NCBI GenBank assembly: GCA_029934695.1
Contig: JAOZLU010000381.1
Coordinates: 1,869 to 6,921 of the forward strand
Direction: 5' to 3'
DNA: 5,053 bases
DNA from: Desulfobacterales bacterium
Lineage (GTDB): Bacteria > Desulfobacterota > Desulfobacteria > Desulfobacterales > 4be13
In this document: one piece after another, positions 4,965 through 5,053 of the stretch
Layout of the letters: each line of letters begins with the position of its first letter
Numbering within the stretch: the first letter of the stretch is position 1
The notes under the pieces: model-generated
Told to the model about the DNA's origin: nothing
Seen by the model: only the letters and a program-made list of their open reading frames with translations
The model's database searches: none
Position numbers and translations under genes: made by a program

Positions 4965-5053
4965 GAAAAATTGTTTAAAGATTTGAAAAAATAAATAAAA
5001 TTAAATTAACCCCTTACCAGCGGGCGAATCCGCGTACCTGTCTGCCCGCGCTA
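4965..5053 (-). other. AT-rich leader and GC-rich inverted repeat upstream of the secreted-protein gene
   Basis: The stretch 4965-5009 is almost entirely A and T (minus strand: T- and A-runs) and may contain the promoter, but no convincing -35/-10 pair stands out. Beyond it, GCGGGC (5020-5025) and GCCCGC (5044-5049) form a 6 bp inverted repeat with an 18-base loop. That could be the end of an upstream transcription unit or another short palindrome cut by the window edge. Confidence 0.35.

Noticed and set aside
4997..5020. Sigma-54 type promoter suggested by CTGGTAAGG on the minus strand
   Set aside because: The required GC doublet at the -12 position is absent.

Overview
This window looks like an accessory, repeat-rich stretch of a bacterial chromosome. 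All three supportable coding regions lie on the minus strand: a small antitoxin-like ORF (8-304), a mannose-1-phosphate guanylyltransferase (430-1812) and a large secreted multidomain protein (2173-4950). The short repeats scattered around them (a CACGAAA-type palindrome and a GGTGGGT...ACCCACC palindrome), plus a secreted protein with thrombospondin-3-like, DUF4114 and dockerin-like modules, recall large-genome Desulfobacterota (Desulfonema-like sulfate reducers). That taxonomic reading comes from memory of such genomes. It is tentative, because no phylogenetic marker is present.

Layout from right to left, the direction of transcription. At 4951-5053 there is an AT-rich leader with a near-perfect Shine-Dalgarno. 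The 925-residue protein follows: signal peptide, N-terminal beta-rich domain, 12-proline linker, six tandem 48-residue Ca-binding-type repeats, a DUF4114-type domain, a beta-rich domain and a C-terminal dockerin-like pair of Ca loops. The 360-base gap at 1813-2172 holds an inverted pair of 31-32 bp palindromic repeats (REPIN-like), a hairpin and a good candidate promoter for the next gene. The guanylyltransferase comes next. Its nucleotidyltransferase domain is intact, but its C-terminal isomerase (cupin) domain has lost nearly all metal-binding positions. The 125-base gap at 305-429 carries a third copy of the same repeat. Last is the small ORF, whose first ~39 residues look like an antitoxin of the PIN-toxin-associated kind and whose last 45 residues are translated from a 142 bp palindromic repeat element.

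Functional reading: the guanylyltransferase would supply GDP-mannose for surface polysaccharide or glycosylation, and the large protein would act outside the cytoplasm in adhesion, matrix or cell-surface scaffolding. The 360-base gap and separate promoter argue that they are separate transcription units, so a shared pathway is only a possibility. I do not see a clearly new system. The most notable points are the degenerate isomerase domain, the domain combination of the secreted protein, and the same repeat sitting 16-17 bases after two different stop codons.
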